The notes beneath the pieces were generated by a model. The model was not told the origin of the DNA. It searched no databases and saw nothing but the letters and a program-made list of their open reading frames with translations. The position numbers and the translations under genes were made by a program. Below, in pieces: positions 39,848-39,875 of a stretch of 39,875 nucleotides of DNA. The stretch is from Bacteroidaceae bacterium. GTDB taxonomy: Bacteria; Bacteroidota; Bacteroidia; Bacteroidales; Bacteroidaceae. The stretch spans positions 1 through 39,875 of the forward strand of contig JAFXVN010000080.1 of NCBI GenBank assembly GCA_017524545.1, in the 5' to 3' direction. Numbering within the stretch: position 1 is the first letter of the stretch; the number at the start of each line of letters is the position of its first letter.

Positions 39848-39875
39848 ATAAGGGTTGACATAGCAAGCAAAAGCA

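Overview
The window looks like a chromosomal piece of a Prevotella-like member of the Bacteroidales. The evidence is Bacteroidota-type promoters (TAnnTTTG, several with TTTG 19-20 bp upstream), a PorQ type IX secretion protein, secreted proteins sharing a Prevotella-style C-terminal tail (NVAGQ...KGINI..GKK), DUF4831 and DUF1573 proteins, and a TonB/ExbB/ExbD/ExbD block. Base composition is close to balanced. Most of the window is ordinary chromosome. No intact IS element, prophage, CRISPR array or conjugative module is visible.

Layout, left to right. 37-2317: SGNH hydrolase plus MBOAT acyltransferase, a likely O-acylation pair. 2518-5113: stand-alone AICAR formyltransferase, a small basic protein and a DUF4831 lipid-free secreted protein. 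5502-14894: two giant secreted GLUG-repeat proteins interleaved with three paralogous ~50-residue peptides that I do not recognise. 15211-20627 (minus strand): tonB, polyprenyl synthase, tatD, tRNA-Ser, exbB, a membrane protein and two exbD genes. 20795-24912: porQ, cmk and ispH, with a minus-strand AAA/DUF4143 ATPase between cmk and ispH. 24859-27197 (minus): meaB and a DUF1573 protein. 27379-32291: luxS, a second AAA ATPase, an S9 peptidase and an unknown protein. 32292-33516: a 1.2-kb gene-poor stretch with a candidate small RNA, a strongly structured 120-bp element, two tiny ORFs and a 190-bp dispersed repeat. 33517-39633: mutS2, a PI-PLC-like secreted protein, a 5'-truncated regulator and tcdA. 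39741-39847: 5S rRNA on the minus strand, the 3' end of an rRNA operon that continues past the right edge.

How the genes work together. The GLUG proteins and the PI-PLC-like protein share a C-terminal tail that probably targets them to the cell surface through the type IX system to which PorQ belongs. The TonB/ExbB/ExbD block energises outer-membrane transport. The polyprenyl synthase and IspH belong to isoprenoid supply.

The most unusual property of the window is its dispersed repeats. A GC-rich palindromic family (cores such as CTCCCCCTTTGGGGGAG) lies in frame inside at least six protein genes, including ispH, mutS2 and tcdA, and also between genes. A second group consists of short reiterated words (GATTAGG, TAACTCT/TAATTCT, TTATCACG, TTCATAG, ATTCAATG) that sit in leaders next to start codons, inside genes, or supply stop codons. 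A third group is formed by long hairpins whose arms are runs of such words. These repeats, the small peptide family and the 32.3-32.7 kb RNA-like elements deserve the closest look.
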